A stretch of 64,000 bases of DNA, taken from Chenopodium formosanum (lineage: Eukaryota; Streptophyta; Magnoliopsida; Caryophyllales; Amaranthaceae). Below, piece by piece: positions 12,886-26,184 of this stretch (position 1 is its first letter; every line of letters starts with the position of its first letter). The stretch covers positions 49,853,460-49,917,459 of the forward strand of contig CM044872.1 of the NCBI GenBank assembly GCA_024500155.1, written 5' to 3'. Under the pieces are notes generated by a model. The model had not been told where the DNA came from. It worked only from the letters and a program-made list of their open reading frames with translations, and did no database searches. The translations under genes were made by a program, and so were the position numbers.

Positions 12886-13035
12886 CAACCAACTATGTAA
12901 TGATGATGATGGTTGGTAGGTGGTCGTGGGTAATTGCCGGTGGTTAGTGGTGGTGGTTGCCAATGGAGTTGTGGTTGAAGCCGACATTAGGTGGTGATGG
13001 GTGCATGAGGCGATGAAGAGGAAGATATAGACTAA

Positions 13036-13168
13036 GGGTCTGTTCTCTTCCGTTTAATTTCAGTTTAGTTCAGTTCGGTTCCTAAATTCCTTCTCTCATA
13101 AACAATTCATTTCAGTTCAGCTTTAATCAGTTTTGTTTAGTTCAGTTCAATAAATCAGAACAGACCCC
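13036..13168. mobile_element. Short MITE, GGGTCTGTTCT termini
   Basis: A 133 bp element. The left end GGGTCTGTTCTCTTCC is mirrored by the complement of GGGGTCTGTTCTGATTTATT on the right. The interior consists of 'ttcagtt'-type repeats like those of the MITE at 7669-7979, suggesting a shared origin. It lies about 460 bp upstream of the FYR gene start, between its two E2F-like sites. Confidence 0.6.
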
Positions 13169-13620
13169 AACTTTGTCCTTTAAAAATTGTTGGCATTTTA
13201 GAGTAAACACGAACGTAAAATAATATTCACTTTGTTTTTGAAAATGTCTCAATTTAACCGACACAATTACCAACACAGAAATTTAACATATAAAAAAAAT
13301 TTAACAATCTATGAGTATGGCATATAAAAAATTAATACCCGAAAACTATCATTAAAACAGTTTCAACAAGTAAAAATAATTTTGTACGTGAATAATGCAA
13401 AAGTTAAATCCAAACACTTAGAAAACACGGAAGGTTGGAGGGAGTAAACACAAGAACACAACGCATAAACATTTGGAGGGAAGAACATTTTACATTCCCG
13501 CCATCAGAAAAACCCCAATTTTCAAGGTTACTCATCTCTTTGCTCAACTCAACCCTTCCCCAAAAAATCTCCATTTTTCTTTCTCCTCTTTTTTCTTCAA
13601 GCTTTTGAGTTTATAGCTGA

Positions 13621-13638
13621 ATGCAACGTCAATGGTGA
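13621..13638 (+). promoter_or_regulatory. Upstream ORF overlapping the FYR gene start
   Basis: An ATG at 13621 opens a five-codon frame that ends in TGA at 13636-13638, overlapping the main ATG at 13632 in another frame. Ribosomes using the first ATG would have to back up or leak past it. This assumes the mRNA begins upstream of 13621. Confidence 0.4.
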
Positions 13639-16600
13639 AATCCGACTACGATTCAAAGTCAGATGGCCTCGAAATTCTCTCCATTGGAGCTCTATACACC
13701 GGACCTTGGGATAAGAAATATTGGAGTTCCTCTAGGGTTTGTTCTTCTCTCTATCTTCTTCGTCAATAATTTAGCGATGTTTATAAATTTGATGGAAATC
13801 AGATAATTTACTTCAATTGATTTCAATTTTGAGTTTATCAAATTGGATTCTTCTACTGGCGGAGTAAATCTGGAAAATTTCTGCTTATTTTATTCAAATT
13901 TGGATATTGGCTAGCAAATAATCGGAATTTTGATTAGTTTGTTTGGTTTGATTGAGTTTTTGAATCATTTTTGCGTCTCTAGCAAAATATTAGGTGTTGC
14001 GATTGAGTTGTTCCATATGCTTTGATTACATTGACACATTGTGAATCATGTGAAGAAAATGAGCCTGATTTGGTAGCTTAATTGTGCAATTTCGGCAGTT
14101 TGCCGACGAGTCTGTTATTGCTGAACATAGGTGCAAAGTCTTAAAAGCAGCGGATGTGATTGACATATTTGGTACATTATTAATTGGTAAAAAACTTGAA
14201 ATTGATAGAACTGTTATTTCGAATTTTATAAAGGTACCGCTGGTAATGAGCGTGAGATGGATCAGTAGTTTTAGATTATAGCATGAGATAACCTCTATTT
14301 GAAGCATTTGAGTAGGTGCTGTAGTTAGCAGATTATGCTCCGTTTGAATTGGCACCACGAAAAGGCCATTGAATGTTTCCTCACTGGTCGCGGCCTGCCT
14401 TTTTAGTTGATCATAGGATTTGTTAAGTGCTTTGGATAGTGTTGAACTTTATAGATATGGTGTAAGACTGTAAGTAAGGTTTTAGGGACTTGGGGCTTAT
14501 TTGAATGTCATTACACTTTACTAACCTTGTAATTTGTAACCCTATAAAGGTGGAAGCCTCGTGAACTGGATAGGTGTAATTGAATGGTGATGATCTTGTG
14601 CAACTCTAATTTCTGTATTGGCAAACTGGATGTGTACTTTTTGTGTGGTTGTCAATAGTAGTAAGTAGTAGGCTGTAAGGATGTAATAAATGTACCTTAA
14701 AAGTTCATCCATTGGCATTGTTTGTTGAGAGATCAATGCATTTAGAGAATGGCTCTTTATTGGTGTTCGGGTAGTTAAATAATATTTTTGTGGTCAATTA
14801 CATTACATTTGTGAATGAATTCCATACTTTTTGTCAGCTCTTATTCACAAAATAGATTCTCCATTTGTAGGGAAAAGACCGATATCCTTACCCAATTGGC
14901 TACCAAGCCCTTCGAACCCACAATGGGCTCACTTATAAGATGGAAATTCATGAGGGTTCAAAAGGGCCTATATTTCAGGTAAGTTACCGCGCTTTCTGAT
15001 TCAAACCTCAATATAATGAAATTGAGGATTAGAGCTCTTTTATGTTCCTTTCATTGGCAGATTACCTCCAATGACAAGCAATTTGGTTCTGGAGAAACAC
15101 CGGACAGAGCATGGGAGAACTTTCAGAAGAAATGCTTGACTCGTATCAAGCTTTGGCATGGGAAGAGATCTTCTGGCAAAATTGATGGCGTGGAGGTAAA
15201 TCTGTTTTTTTGCTCTTCAAATGTCAAATGTAGTAATTGTTCTGTCCCTAGCGGCTTATGCACATATTAAAAGGATTCGTATCTCAAACCTGTATTGTGT
15301 CCTGAGCTCGAGATTAGTCAAAATAGATCATACATCTAAGACTACATTTATTTCTTGTAAATAATGGAGGTTGTATAGACATTCGCATCCCAATGGGACT
15401 TGCCTTTGCTTGTTGCATGTTTGATGGAGCAAAGAATAGCCAACTAAGACATTCGTCCATCTTATAAGTTAAATCATAGGTTGCAGGTATTCATGTACCT
15501 TAGTTGGAATATTGTGACCCATACGGAGTGAGATAAGCTTTTTCTCAGATGCACTTGCATAATTTTTAGGTATCACTTTTTGAAGCAAGAAACCAGATTG
15601 AATCATGAAGTCTATGTGTATCATGTTGTGTGCTTACATTCTTCGGGATTTCTGTGGGCATTATGTGAAATATTAGAATGGCATTAAGGTTGAACTACAC
15701 TATGCTCTATGTGGGCCTTGGGGTCGCATTGTACGTGACTTTGTGGCTCATTACAAGGATGGAAAGAGCAAATGTGCCTAGGATAAGACACGATAGTAAA
15801 ATTTTGGGACCTTTTCTGTGACATTCCCTAGATAGATGAATTTTTGCCTTGGTGAATGGGCTTGGTTAAAACCATATTAGGTTTAGCCTCATTAGGAGTT
15901 AGTTGGGCTTTTAACCTATCTCATCTTGAAGGAGTGGATTGTGAATATGGTGATATCGTAACTAAAAATTTGTAGAACTTGGATGATTTGATTCAAAAAA
16001 GAGAATGGGCTGTGATAGTGTGATATGATAGATGAAAATGAAATGGGTAAAGGTGACATAGGATAAGTAGGCAAAAGTTCTCCTAAATTGCTCTTTGGAG
16101 TGTTCTCTTTTGAAAATTTGAGGTTGAACATTTGCAGAATATTGGAGTAAGGTCATCTTGAGCATTTGGATTTTATCTTTAGAACCAGGTGGGTTAGGTT
16201 TTATTCTTAGGAGTGTGAGATCAAGAACATCTCTTAGTTGTGATTTTGTTGATTTTTGGCACATCTATGTCTGTCAGAGCTAAGGAGAACGGTTGGGAAC
16301 TTGGAATGCTTCAGCTGGGCAGTTACAAAATTTTCTTTGGACATGCATAATATACAAGGAGGAAAATAAGCAACTTAGAGAGGAGTCTTGGAGAAGGGAC
16401 TCAGTTTACTTTTCCTAAGTTTATTAATATGTGCCTCCAACATACTGCCTTAAGTATCAGAATTTCTGCTAAAAGATGGGCCGACACTTTCTTGGAATTT
16501 TGCAATTTTCCCTTTAGTTTTTTACTTGATGGAATGGGTTTTAAAATTCCTAAAGATTTACTCTAAATCAGACAGGCCACATTAAAGAATGTGATTAGGA

Positions 16601-19600
16601 GATTCTTCCGTGTCGTTTCTAGCAGCTTTTCTGCAAATGCATTATAAGTCCAAATCATTTTTTTATTTTTTTTTTTATTTTTTATTTTTTATTTTTTATT
16701 TTAATTTAACAGGTAAGATTTTCTTGGTGCCTAGGGATTCATCTGCAAAACTATCTCGAACTTTTCCATCTGAGGTTCGGTGATTATACATCTTGCTTAT
16801 TAAAGCAGAATTGGAAAGATGCATATCCTAGTTCAGTGAATATCATTATTATCATTATTGAGCTTAAATTTTGTAACTTGAAACATGAATTACATTTTAT
16901 GAACACGTTAGAAGCAGAAAGGAAAGACACTTTTAAGAAAACAATCATATATTATTTCATATTCTAAAATTTTATTACTTTTTATAAGTTTTAGCCTGCT
17001 AATATTATGTCAGGAACTATAATCATGAAAAATCCTGTGAATATTTCCCTTTTGCAATGATTTAGTGCATTGTTTAGTATGCCACTTCTGCATGCTCTGA
17101 CAATTTTGTTTCACTGTCTATGTACATTATACAGTTTTTTGGATTTAAAAATGCATTGGTCCAGAGATTACTCCGGGAGCTCATAGCCACTGTAAATGAT
17201 GCCTCTGATCGGAGTTCAGTTTTTACCAACTGTAATGAAGCTTCTCCAAAAGTTCATGACGCTGAGTGCCTCATGACACAGAAATACCCTGATCTGAGGT
17301 CATGTCTTGAGAAAACTACTATAACTGGTAAGAGAAGCAGAACCTCTAGAGGAACAGATACAAAGTTAACTTGTAAAGATGGTCATGAAAGACGGCAACC
17401 TCCACATCTAGGAATTGATACCAAGGCTCTATATTCTGCATCTGGGAAGATGGATATTGACGAACCCCTGATTTCCTGTGCTCTGAGTGATCACCATGAT
17501 AAAGGGGCTTTGCAAGTAACATCAAACATGGAGCTTGGAGATAATATTTTGTTGTCAGCTCATGGGCTACCTGTAAATTCTCATGAAGTTCCTGGTGATC
17601 CAAAAACTGAATCTTGTTTGATCCAAGTGCAGAGTGAGCCTCCTATCATGGAAACATGCGTAGCAGCGTCGTCACTTGGTGTAGACACGCCACAAGATGA
17701 GAAATCTGTAAGCGGACTGTAGTCTCTTTTAACCCCTATACTGAAAATTTGTAATTATTTTTTTATAAATTAATCTCTTTTATATGATTTGTTTTGTTAT
17801 CTCTTCCCATGGATATACAAGTAACCTAACTTTATACAATGATAGCAATAGAGTCTATATATACTTGGAATTCTTCAGCAAACTTTCATGACATATATCT
17901 AGCTCTTATTGCTTACTTAACAAGAGAAGATTCTTAATGTTTCACAGCTTGACAGACAATGTATTGAAATCCAAGCAGTTGGTTTACCTGTGGCAACTGA
18001 AGAAGGGAGTCAGAAGGTTCAAGTTATACCTGACTTGTTAAAGCCAAGGTCTCCACTTCTGAGGGATTCCCCGGTCAGTCATGCTGGTGATCTATTTGCA
18101 CCTGACTCCTCGGATATGCAGCAAGGTACTGATAGTTTGTCAAGCTTGTCCACTGAATTAGATAAACATCTCATTTCTCTTAAAACAAGCTTAATCCACC
18201 TGGGTGAGACAGTTAATGTGTGTTAGAATACCGATTTGCACATTCTAGATTAGGTATTGACTATGATCACAAAGACCCTATTCCAATTGGTTGGTACAAG
18301 GACCTTTGGGGGAAAAAAGAGTGTTGAAACATCTAAACTCTGTTATTTATTTATTTTTAATTTTAGATATTTCACTTGGTGACACAGTTGGTTTCTATGC
18401 AGAAATTGCCTGTGCTCCAAATTCTGGCAGTTATAGTGGAGAGCAGGCCATAGCAAAAATTGAACCAGTTGGTGAGATGGCGTTTTCCGAGGAGGCCATA
18501 ATGGGATCACATTCAGAGGAAGGAAGCTACTTGAATGGAAATTCTGAAAAAAGTGATTTTGATTCTGTTGATGAAGATATAGCTAAGTCAATGATGGCAC
18601 TTTTAGTTCCACTAGCAGTTCCACTTCTTACATATTCATCACGAAAAAGGAGAAAAACTAAGCGCCATAAAAATTTACCATCTGCTGATGTCAAATCTTC
18701 TGGTATAATTCAGTATGTAAATTGCTTGTTGTTATATCTGATTTTGGACATCTGTTGGATGAATTTGAATGGTTGGCTGGACCTGATGTATTTTTTTTAT
18801 TTTTATTTTTAATTTCGGGCAAGTGATGATGACCTGGTTGATTTTGCAGGTGGAAAAGTTGCTTGTTCTGGTCCAAATGGACAAACAAAAGCGCATCTTT
18901 CGAGTGCAATTGATACTGGGCTATCAATGATGGAAAACCTCAAAGATGTTCAAGACAGTGTAGAAAATGACCAGTATGAAGATCATGTAGCCAATGAGCT
19001 ACCAACTGCCGATAATGCTCAAGCAGTTGATGCCCATTTGCAGAAGGAGAAGCAAGAACCTGATAAAAGAGGGTCGTCTCCTTTACTTGATGTACCTGAT
19101 TTTTCCGCTCATCAAAAAGAGATCACTGGAATCAAAGAAAACCTCAGATATGTTCCGGACAGTGTAGAAGATGATCGGTATGAAGATCGTTTAGCGAATG
19201 AGTCACCACCTTCTGATAATGCTCAAACAGTTGCTGCACCACCTTTCAATAATGCTCAAGGTGTTGCTGCCCCACCTTCTGATAATGCTCAAGCAGTTGC
19301 TGCCCATTTGCAGAAGGAGAAGCAAGAACCTGATAAAAGAGGGTCATCAACCGTGCTTGATGCAACTGATTTTTCCTCTCATCAAAATGAGATCACTGGA
19401 TCCAAAGAAAATCTCAGAAATATTGTTCCAGACAGTGTAGAAAATGACCAATATGAAGATCATGTAGCCAAGGAGCTACCACCTTCCGATAATGCTGAAG
19501 CAGTAGCTGTCCATTTGCAGAAGGAGAAGCAAGAGCCTGATAAAAGAGGGTTATCTCCTGTACTTGATGCAGCCAATTTTTCCTCTCTTCATTATGGGAT

Positions 19601-21329
19601 CACTGATTTCAAAGAAAACCTCAGATATGTTGTTCCGGACAGTGTAGAAAATGACCTGTATGAAGACCATGAAGCCAATGAGCTACAACCTTCCAATAAT
19701 GCTGAAGTAGTTACTGCCCATTTGCAGAAGGAGAAGCAAGAACCTGATAAAAGAGGGTCAACTCTTGTACTTGATGCAAACAAGTTGTCCTCCCGTCAAA
19801 ATGAGAACTCTAAATTCAAAGAAATTTTCTTTCATGATGAATTGCAGAAAATAAATGTCAGGATGTCTCAGAATGATTGTGCTCTTGCTCTTCAGTCTGC
19901 TGTGCCCTGCCAATTGTCTGTTCCCCTGGATTGTGTTGCTACATGTTCCACACCAGACGATCAGTGCAAAAATGCAGATAGGAATTCTAAATCCATTGAG
20001 AATTGCTCCAAGTACACAGATCTGGAGATTATGCCTGATTGCAAAGGTAAATGAATTTTCCCACCAACCCTTTCCTCTCTTTTTGAAAATTCAAACCTCC
20101 TTCCTGTCTTTTTGAAAAGGAAAGCCATTATACTCTTCATAATTCCAAGATATTCAGTGCTCTATGGCTAAAATTTTTATTTATAAACAGCTACTGAAAT
20201 GATATGCTTAGTTAATTACTTTTGGTGCAATAAAGGAAGTCAAAGTCAAACTCCACTCTTGCAAATTGAATTCTTTAATTTTCATACAAAAATTTATACT
20301 GATTGAGTAGCTTCAAGCATTGATAACATTAAACATGATTTTACAGGGCCTAGGTTTATTTCTGTACCTGAAAAGCAACAATGTTCCCCTGAAAATATTC
20401 ACCCAAAAATGGATAAATATGGAGCTACTCTGTCAGAGAGCTTAATTTGCAGGGACATTTGGGACAAATGTATTCCTGAAATAAATCAAAATTCTGGAAA
20501 TTTGGTATCTACCAATTCTTGCCAAGATAGTGCATTCGGTGATAGTGACAACAGCAAAGCTTTGTTCAGTAGAAGTAGGATTGGAGGACATATTTCTAAT
20601 TTGCAGAATGGTGATATGGAAAATGCTTTGGTTCAAGATTGTGTCTTGCAAGACCAAGCATTGTGTTTTACCTTCAGTAAGAATGATGTACAATTAACTG
20701 ACAGGGGCAATTTCCACGTGAGAAAATCTGAGGCATACACTGACAAGGATAAGATTGGAAATCAACATTCTGACTCTGTATACCAGTTATCAGACCAAGG
20801 AAAAGGTTTTTCTCAAAATTGTGCATCCCATATCAAGGTAGATGAAGCTGAAATCAATCCCAGTTGTCTGAACAAACAGGAGTTCAATGATCAGATAGGA
20901 GGCAGTACGAAGCTTATTGGTTGTTATTCTCATCCAATGCGTATTTCATCGGTAATGTTGACAAGAACACCCCAGGAAATCTACATTTGTGTTTCATGTG
21001 GTCTTCTGGAAGAAAAGAGAAGGGACTTGTTTCTGTACAAGCTATCTACTGTGGAACCTAGTTCGGGGAGCCCTTGTATGGTTGGTCATACGTCTATGAG
21101 CTTACCTTCCCTAAAAGATGAATTTGGTAGAGAAGTAAGTAAACAAACATGCATAAGCCCTTTTATTTTTCTACTTGTATCAGCTAGCAGGCTGAGTTGC
21201 CGTTTTCTTCTATTATCTTTATTAGGTTGCAGTTGATAAATTTGGGTTACAGTTCACGCCAGACGCTAGTAGCCTAGTTTTAGCAGACTCCATCAGGGTG
21301 CCTTACTGCAGGTTTTAACCCATACAAGG

Positions 21330-21377
<48 letters not shown>

Positions 21378-24300
21378 GAAGAACTGTGATGAAATACTAA
21401 CGTAATCCAAATTGCATTTGTCCAGGGAGAAAAATCTTCACTGTTTGTGTCCGCAATGTGAAACTAGCTGCTTCGAGGAGAATGCTGTAAAGATTGTACA
21501 AATCAAACTTGGCTACGTCTCCCTTGTGGTGAAGCTGAAAACAATTTTCTCTGTTCATTGCCTAATAGTTTGCGAACCTGATCGTCTGATCGCTGTGGAT
21601 GAGAGTGGAAGAATCTACATATGGATTATGAATTCAACCTGGAGGTGATTTCTTGTCATCTCCCTTATCCTGCTTGAATATCATTAAATCTAGGATTCAT
21701 ACTTTCGGATTCTTTTAGAGAAAGAACTACTTCACTCAAGTCTAACTCACTGAGATGAAGGAATTTATATGCATTTGTTGTTAGGCTCGAACCTGATCTT
21801 AGTTTGAGATTGATCCTAGCTGGATTACTCATTTATCTGTTTATCTGCAATCAAACTCTTTTTCCGTACTTAAATGATAGTAATTATACTTTCAAGATTA
21901 ATAAATACTTTCAGATCTAGCCTAAATTACTACTCCCTCTGTCTAATTTTGACACAGATTTAAGAGGAATAAAGGGGCAGGCGATTTGCTTATTAGAGGT
22001 GTCTAATTTAATCTTATAGAGAGAGGCAAACTAATAAGAGAAAGTGTTGGACTTATGAGAGACAAAGGGTTGATGTGATGCAGAGAGAAAAGGTTGTAAG
22101 CAAAAGTGGGGTCCACATCAGGTGGTATATTTTTGAACCATTTCCAGAGTAGTAGGATGATCATTTTGGAACATACCAAAATAGATGTCTCATTTGCTAT
22201 CAAACAGCAAATTGCGTCTTGGCTTGAACTCTGGATTATGAATGCAACTTAATTTTGCAATTAGTTGCAAATTAAGCTAAGCTTGTTACCTAAAAACAAG
22301 CTTGAAACAGGATTTTGGCTTTTGATCAGTGAGCTACTGTAATATGTTATCAGCTCTGCATAACAAGCTAAAAACAGGAAATTCTAAAGAATAATGTATC
22401 TGCGACAGGAATAGGGTAGAATTAAGTCCGTCAAAATAGAATTTCTGTGATATAGCTGGATCTAATATACTTTTGTTGGAGAAATTTATTGCTCTTTCTG
22501 ATATCATTCTGATATAATGATATAATAGTGAGCAACGATCCAGTTGAGAAGATTCATATCAAACCTGACACCTAGGAAGAGGGGCTGGTGATGATATTTG
22601 ATCCAAGGCAACTGAAAATGCCCCCATGTTCATCTTGTATATACCAACTTAAGAAGTAAAAAATTAGCTCGTATGTCGTATCCCAGAGAAGCAAAACCTT
22701 TCACCTCTCCCTTACCTCCTACGGCTAGTTAAGGAGATTACCCACCATATTAGATTTTATGGTGAGGTCGTGCAGCTTCTGTAATATCCATGTCTCCTAG
22801 TACATGAGCAGGTGCTGGTGGCAGCTGAGATGCTAGTGCTGTCAAATTGGTGGGTTCACATAGTCTGTTACTCTGTTAGGGATGTATTGTCCCACATTGA
22901 GGAAGTTACATTGGTTGAATAGGGTTGCGGCCCCTCAGGATTTCTACTGAAGCTCATTTACCTTGTCGGATTAAGTAAATAACCAACAGCCAGCTAGGAG
23001 TCTCAATTTAGGTGTCAGCAGGATCAATTTAAAAACAAGAAACGGGCTTTGAACAGAAATATTTTTCTTAAGCTTTTGGTGGAATGCAAATATTTGCTGT
23101 ATGACTGCTTTTTAATTCAATTTTAGCATCCAGTGTTATTATGCCAAGGATGTTTGCAATTTGAACAGTTATGACTTATGAGTCTACACATTGTATTTTT
23201 ATTCAATCATCGCAACCTCTTTTATTGTAATTGGACAAATTTAGTTTTTGTTAGTAATTCCAATCATCTTTAATCACTTGCAGTGAACAGACAGAGGTAT
23301 ATGTTATACCAAGCTATGACTTTCTCCCATCTCGCATTGTAGAGTTGAAGAGAATTCCTAAATCAGCTTCTATGGTGGTTGGGCATAATGGTTACGGAGA
23401 ATTTAGTCTGTGGTACGCAGTAATTTTAATGAACAAGAAATTTTAAAGCTTTATGTGTCAAGAGCGTTTTTAGCCACAAGTTGAAAACGTTATTAAGTAC
23501 AGAAAAATAATTGCTCATTATGTTTTTGTTTTGAATTTTGCAAGGGACATAATCAAGCGCACTCTTGTATCACAATTTTCTGCTTCAGCAAGTTCAGTTA
23601 TCGATTTTCTACCAGTAAGTTTGTTTAGATACCCAAGCAAGGGCCTGTCTCATGACAAAGTTGTCATAGAGGATTGTGTAAGGAAACTTAAGGAAGCAAC
23701 TATGTTGTGGTTCTCAAGGCATGATGTAGCAAATATATCATGCCCAATGGAAGGTGAAGATACTGCTATCTGGCTTCTTTTATGCACTTCATCAGACACT
23801 CATGCTCAAACTTCTTTTAACTCAAGTAATCACCATTTGAACTCGGATGGATGTTGGAGGCTTGGTTTGTTGATGAAAAATATGGTGACTTTGGGAGCTG
23901 CTCTTAATTCAAGGTACTCTTTTGGATTTAAAAGTCTTGGTAGTTTTATTATGCTTCATCTTAATGTTGCATGCTACCAATTACCAAATCTCAACTGAAC
24001 TTCTATTCTCAGACTGAGTCTTGAGCCATTTGCATTCACCATTAAAAATTTCATAGGCAATATCACATTATTTCATGAAGTACTAGGCAAGTCGGATGTA
24101 TATCTGATAAAGGGCCTATATGAAATAGCCTCTTTGCAGTCTTAGGGGAGTAAGGTCCCATATGCTTCTGCCCCCTCTCCCCTTTCTTTCCTTGTCTTAT
24201 TATAGTTACTCAATTAGTAAAGCTGAATTATGTTGCTAGAACTTAGTTTAAGTGGCCCTCCTACATTAGTTTCTGACTCAAGAGGCATTATCCTTTTTAG

Positions 24301-25436
24301 TCCCAATATATCTTTTCATTATCTTGCTAGATATTCCCTTATCTGCTTATTCAAAGTTGATTATGGTTTTGTGAATCTGCTAAGTGGTGTAAAAACAAAA
24401 CTACATGTACGTAATGCAAAAAATACTTGTAAAAAGAAAATAAAAAAACATTTGTACTCAACTCTAACCTTAAGAGTCCTTTTTATCTCACTTACTGCGA
24501 CAACTAAGTTCCATTTCAAAACTAAGTTGGTTATTGTGTTCCAGCATTACTGCAATTGGTACATCATCAGGCACTGGAATCATTGGTACCCAAGGAGGAC
24601 ATGTGTATACATGGGAGTTAGCCACAGGAAGAAAACTTGAAGCTTTACATGATCTTGAAGGTATGCTCCTTTAAGAAAGTTGTATCTTTTCATTAGTGAT
24701 AGTTGATACATCTGAATTGTGGTGCAATGTTGATGTGTTTTTAGCATTAGTTTGGTTCAAATTTAAGCTTATAACCAAGTTGCTGTCGTACAGTGTCAGA
24801 CATTTTACCCTGTCCTGACTCTGATGAATCATCTAGCACTGTTTTTTTTCCAAGTCCATTTCCATTCTGTCCATCATTGGCGGATCAGGGAAGCCCCTTG
24901 GAATCCTTGAAGAGTGAATAGTAAAACATTTGTTGCCTTATAAGCTTCCATGTATAAAGGGCCTTTTACTGCACCGTAACTATTTCAAGTATAATCTAAA
25001 AACTATGTAAGAACTATTGAATCACAATAAGGAAGTGAAAATTTTCCAGTTTGCCAACTCACACTCCAACGTTCATTAAGCACAAATTATCTGCCACCTA
25101 TGAGATGCCGCTTGACACTGGGATTGTCATCATGATACCGGCACTGCTTTGATTTACTATGTCTTGATTTTAGCATCTATGTAAACAAGAGTTGAATTGA
25201 TTGTTGAAGTTAAACATATAGACATAATCTCTCGTGTAATTCATTGTTTTAAAAGGAATTTTGTTACTGTTTTGTTAACCTTACATTTTTTTTCCTGGAT
25301 TATCATATTAATTACTTATTCATTTTCGTTCTCAGGCAAGGAAGTCTTGCATATTGCTACTACTGATGAGTCAACCTCATCTGCTGTGGCTGTAGCCGGA
25401 AATGGTGGTCAGTTGTGCATTTATCTCTGCTCTTGA
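13632..25436 (+). CDS. FYRN/FYRC-domain protein with WD40-like C terminus and internal repeats
   Basis: Fourteen coding exons: 13632-13736, 14871-14978, 15061-15195, 17135-17707, 17948-18203, 18367-18702, 18850-20046, 20347-21134, 21226-21311, 21426-21644, 23284-23412, 23545-23913, 24545-24660, 25336-25436; phases match throughout, giving 1505 residues. The first 150 residues form an FY-rich module: LSIGALYTGPWDKKYW, YPYPIGYQALR and TYKMEIHEG (FYRN), then AWENFQKKCLTRIKLWHGKR and FGFKNALVQRLLREL (FYRC), as in trithorax-type methyltransferases and TBRG1, where it acts in chromatin proteins. A basic RKRRKTKRHK (near residue 490) suggests a nuclear signal. Four tandem units of 68, 90, 69 and 69 residues follow. 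A CxxC pair (CPQCETSC) precedes WD40-like strands such as DESGRIYIW and GGHVYTWELATG. No SET domain is present. The role is not recognised beyond probable chromatin scaffolding. A five-codon upstream ORF overlaps the start. Confidence 0.88.
18933..19820 (+). repeat. Four tandem 68-90 residue repeats inside the FYR gene
   Basis: Units begin at 18933, 19137, 19407 and 19614, each starting with GAAAA(C/T)CTCA, and stay in frame (204, 270, 207 and 207 bp). Each encodes DSVE(N/D)D..YED, then DNA(Q/E).V, then HLQKEKQEPDKRG, then a variable tail. Unit 2 holds an internal triplication of an 11-residue motif (PPSDNAQ.VAA). All four lie in one exon, so they probably arose by unequal exchange. Confidence 0.95.
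21331..21374. repeat. T44 homopolymer in a 114 bp intron
   Basis: Forty-four consecutive T residues lie between the donor at 21312 and the acceptor at 21425 of the FYR gene. They fill more than a third of this intron and act as part of its pyrimidine-rich tract. The exact length may be an assembly estimate. Confidence 0.9.
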
Positions 25437-26184
25437 AATCTTTTGAATAGTCATACATACATATACTTTGTCTGCTAAAGCAGTTTCCTACACACTCAAA
25501 TGTATTGAATATGTAATGTGATAATGATACACCTGCTTGTGCTGGTGCATAATACCCTCATGATGGCTAGCCATGGTTGCTCGGGCTGTTCAGTTGGCAA
25601 ACCAGAAACTGCACTGAGTTCAATCACTGTTGAGTTCTGCGCAGCTTAATGAAGAAGGGGACAGAGGCTGCATATAAGTAGCCATCTAAAACTGGTTGTT
25701 TTCAGCAAAAGACAGGAACTATAACCTACCAATCTTATTATTATGTTTTTTTTTAATCCTAGGAACAGGATACAAAGTTTCCTGTGCATTAGATGTAAAT
25801 CAACATATCATAATGTATATATTATTCTTTTGGAAATTATTTCCTTGTAAATGTAACGAACACTTCACTATAATGATCCCCTTTTTGGTATATGAATGAA
25901 TGAAGGTTGAAAGGAGATTGAAAATATAGCAAAGATCTGCGGGATTTTCTTTCTGAGTGTGAATTATTTGGTTCGGTCTTTGATTTGAAAAGTTCGATTA
26001 ATTCAAAATTAAATTTAGTTTCGTCTGTGTGATGAAAGAGGTTTTTACTTTGCAAGTACTATTAGTCTATTACTAGTGAATTCCTTATCAAAGTACAAGA
26101 CTTGGGTTAACGTTTAAACTACCCAAACTATTCTATAAAGGAACTAGATGTTAATAAAACTTGAGTAAGCTGCTGACATGAAGT

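Larger units (their letters stand above)
6289..13631. other. Long AT-rich intergenic region with transposon debris
   Basis: No gene is supported in these 7.3 kb. The part nearest 6289 is the divergent upstream region of the CRC-like gene. A 24 bp tandem duplication lies at 7246-7293. MITEs occur at 7669-7979, 10613-10841 and 13036-13168, and a nested Stowaway/MULE pair at 10934-12191. Many A and T homopolymers occur. A GGT-rich stretch at about 12900-13010 has no credible reading frame. The last 750 bases contain E2F-like sites that may belong to the gene at 13632. Confidence 0.5.

Noticed and set aside
12900..13010. GGT/GAT-rich stretch resembling a coding repeat
   Set aside because: No frame stays open with a plausible composition; it is simple-sequence DNA.
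21932..22203. CTCCCTCTGTCTAATTTTG, a possible Stowaway left end in an FYR gene intron
   Set aside because: No convincing mirrored right end was found; the candidate around 22150-22200 matches poorly.
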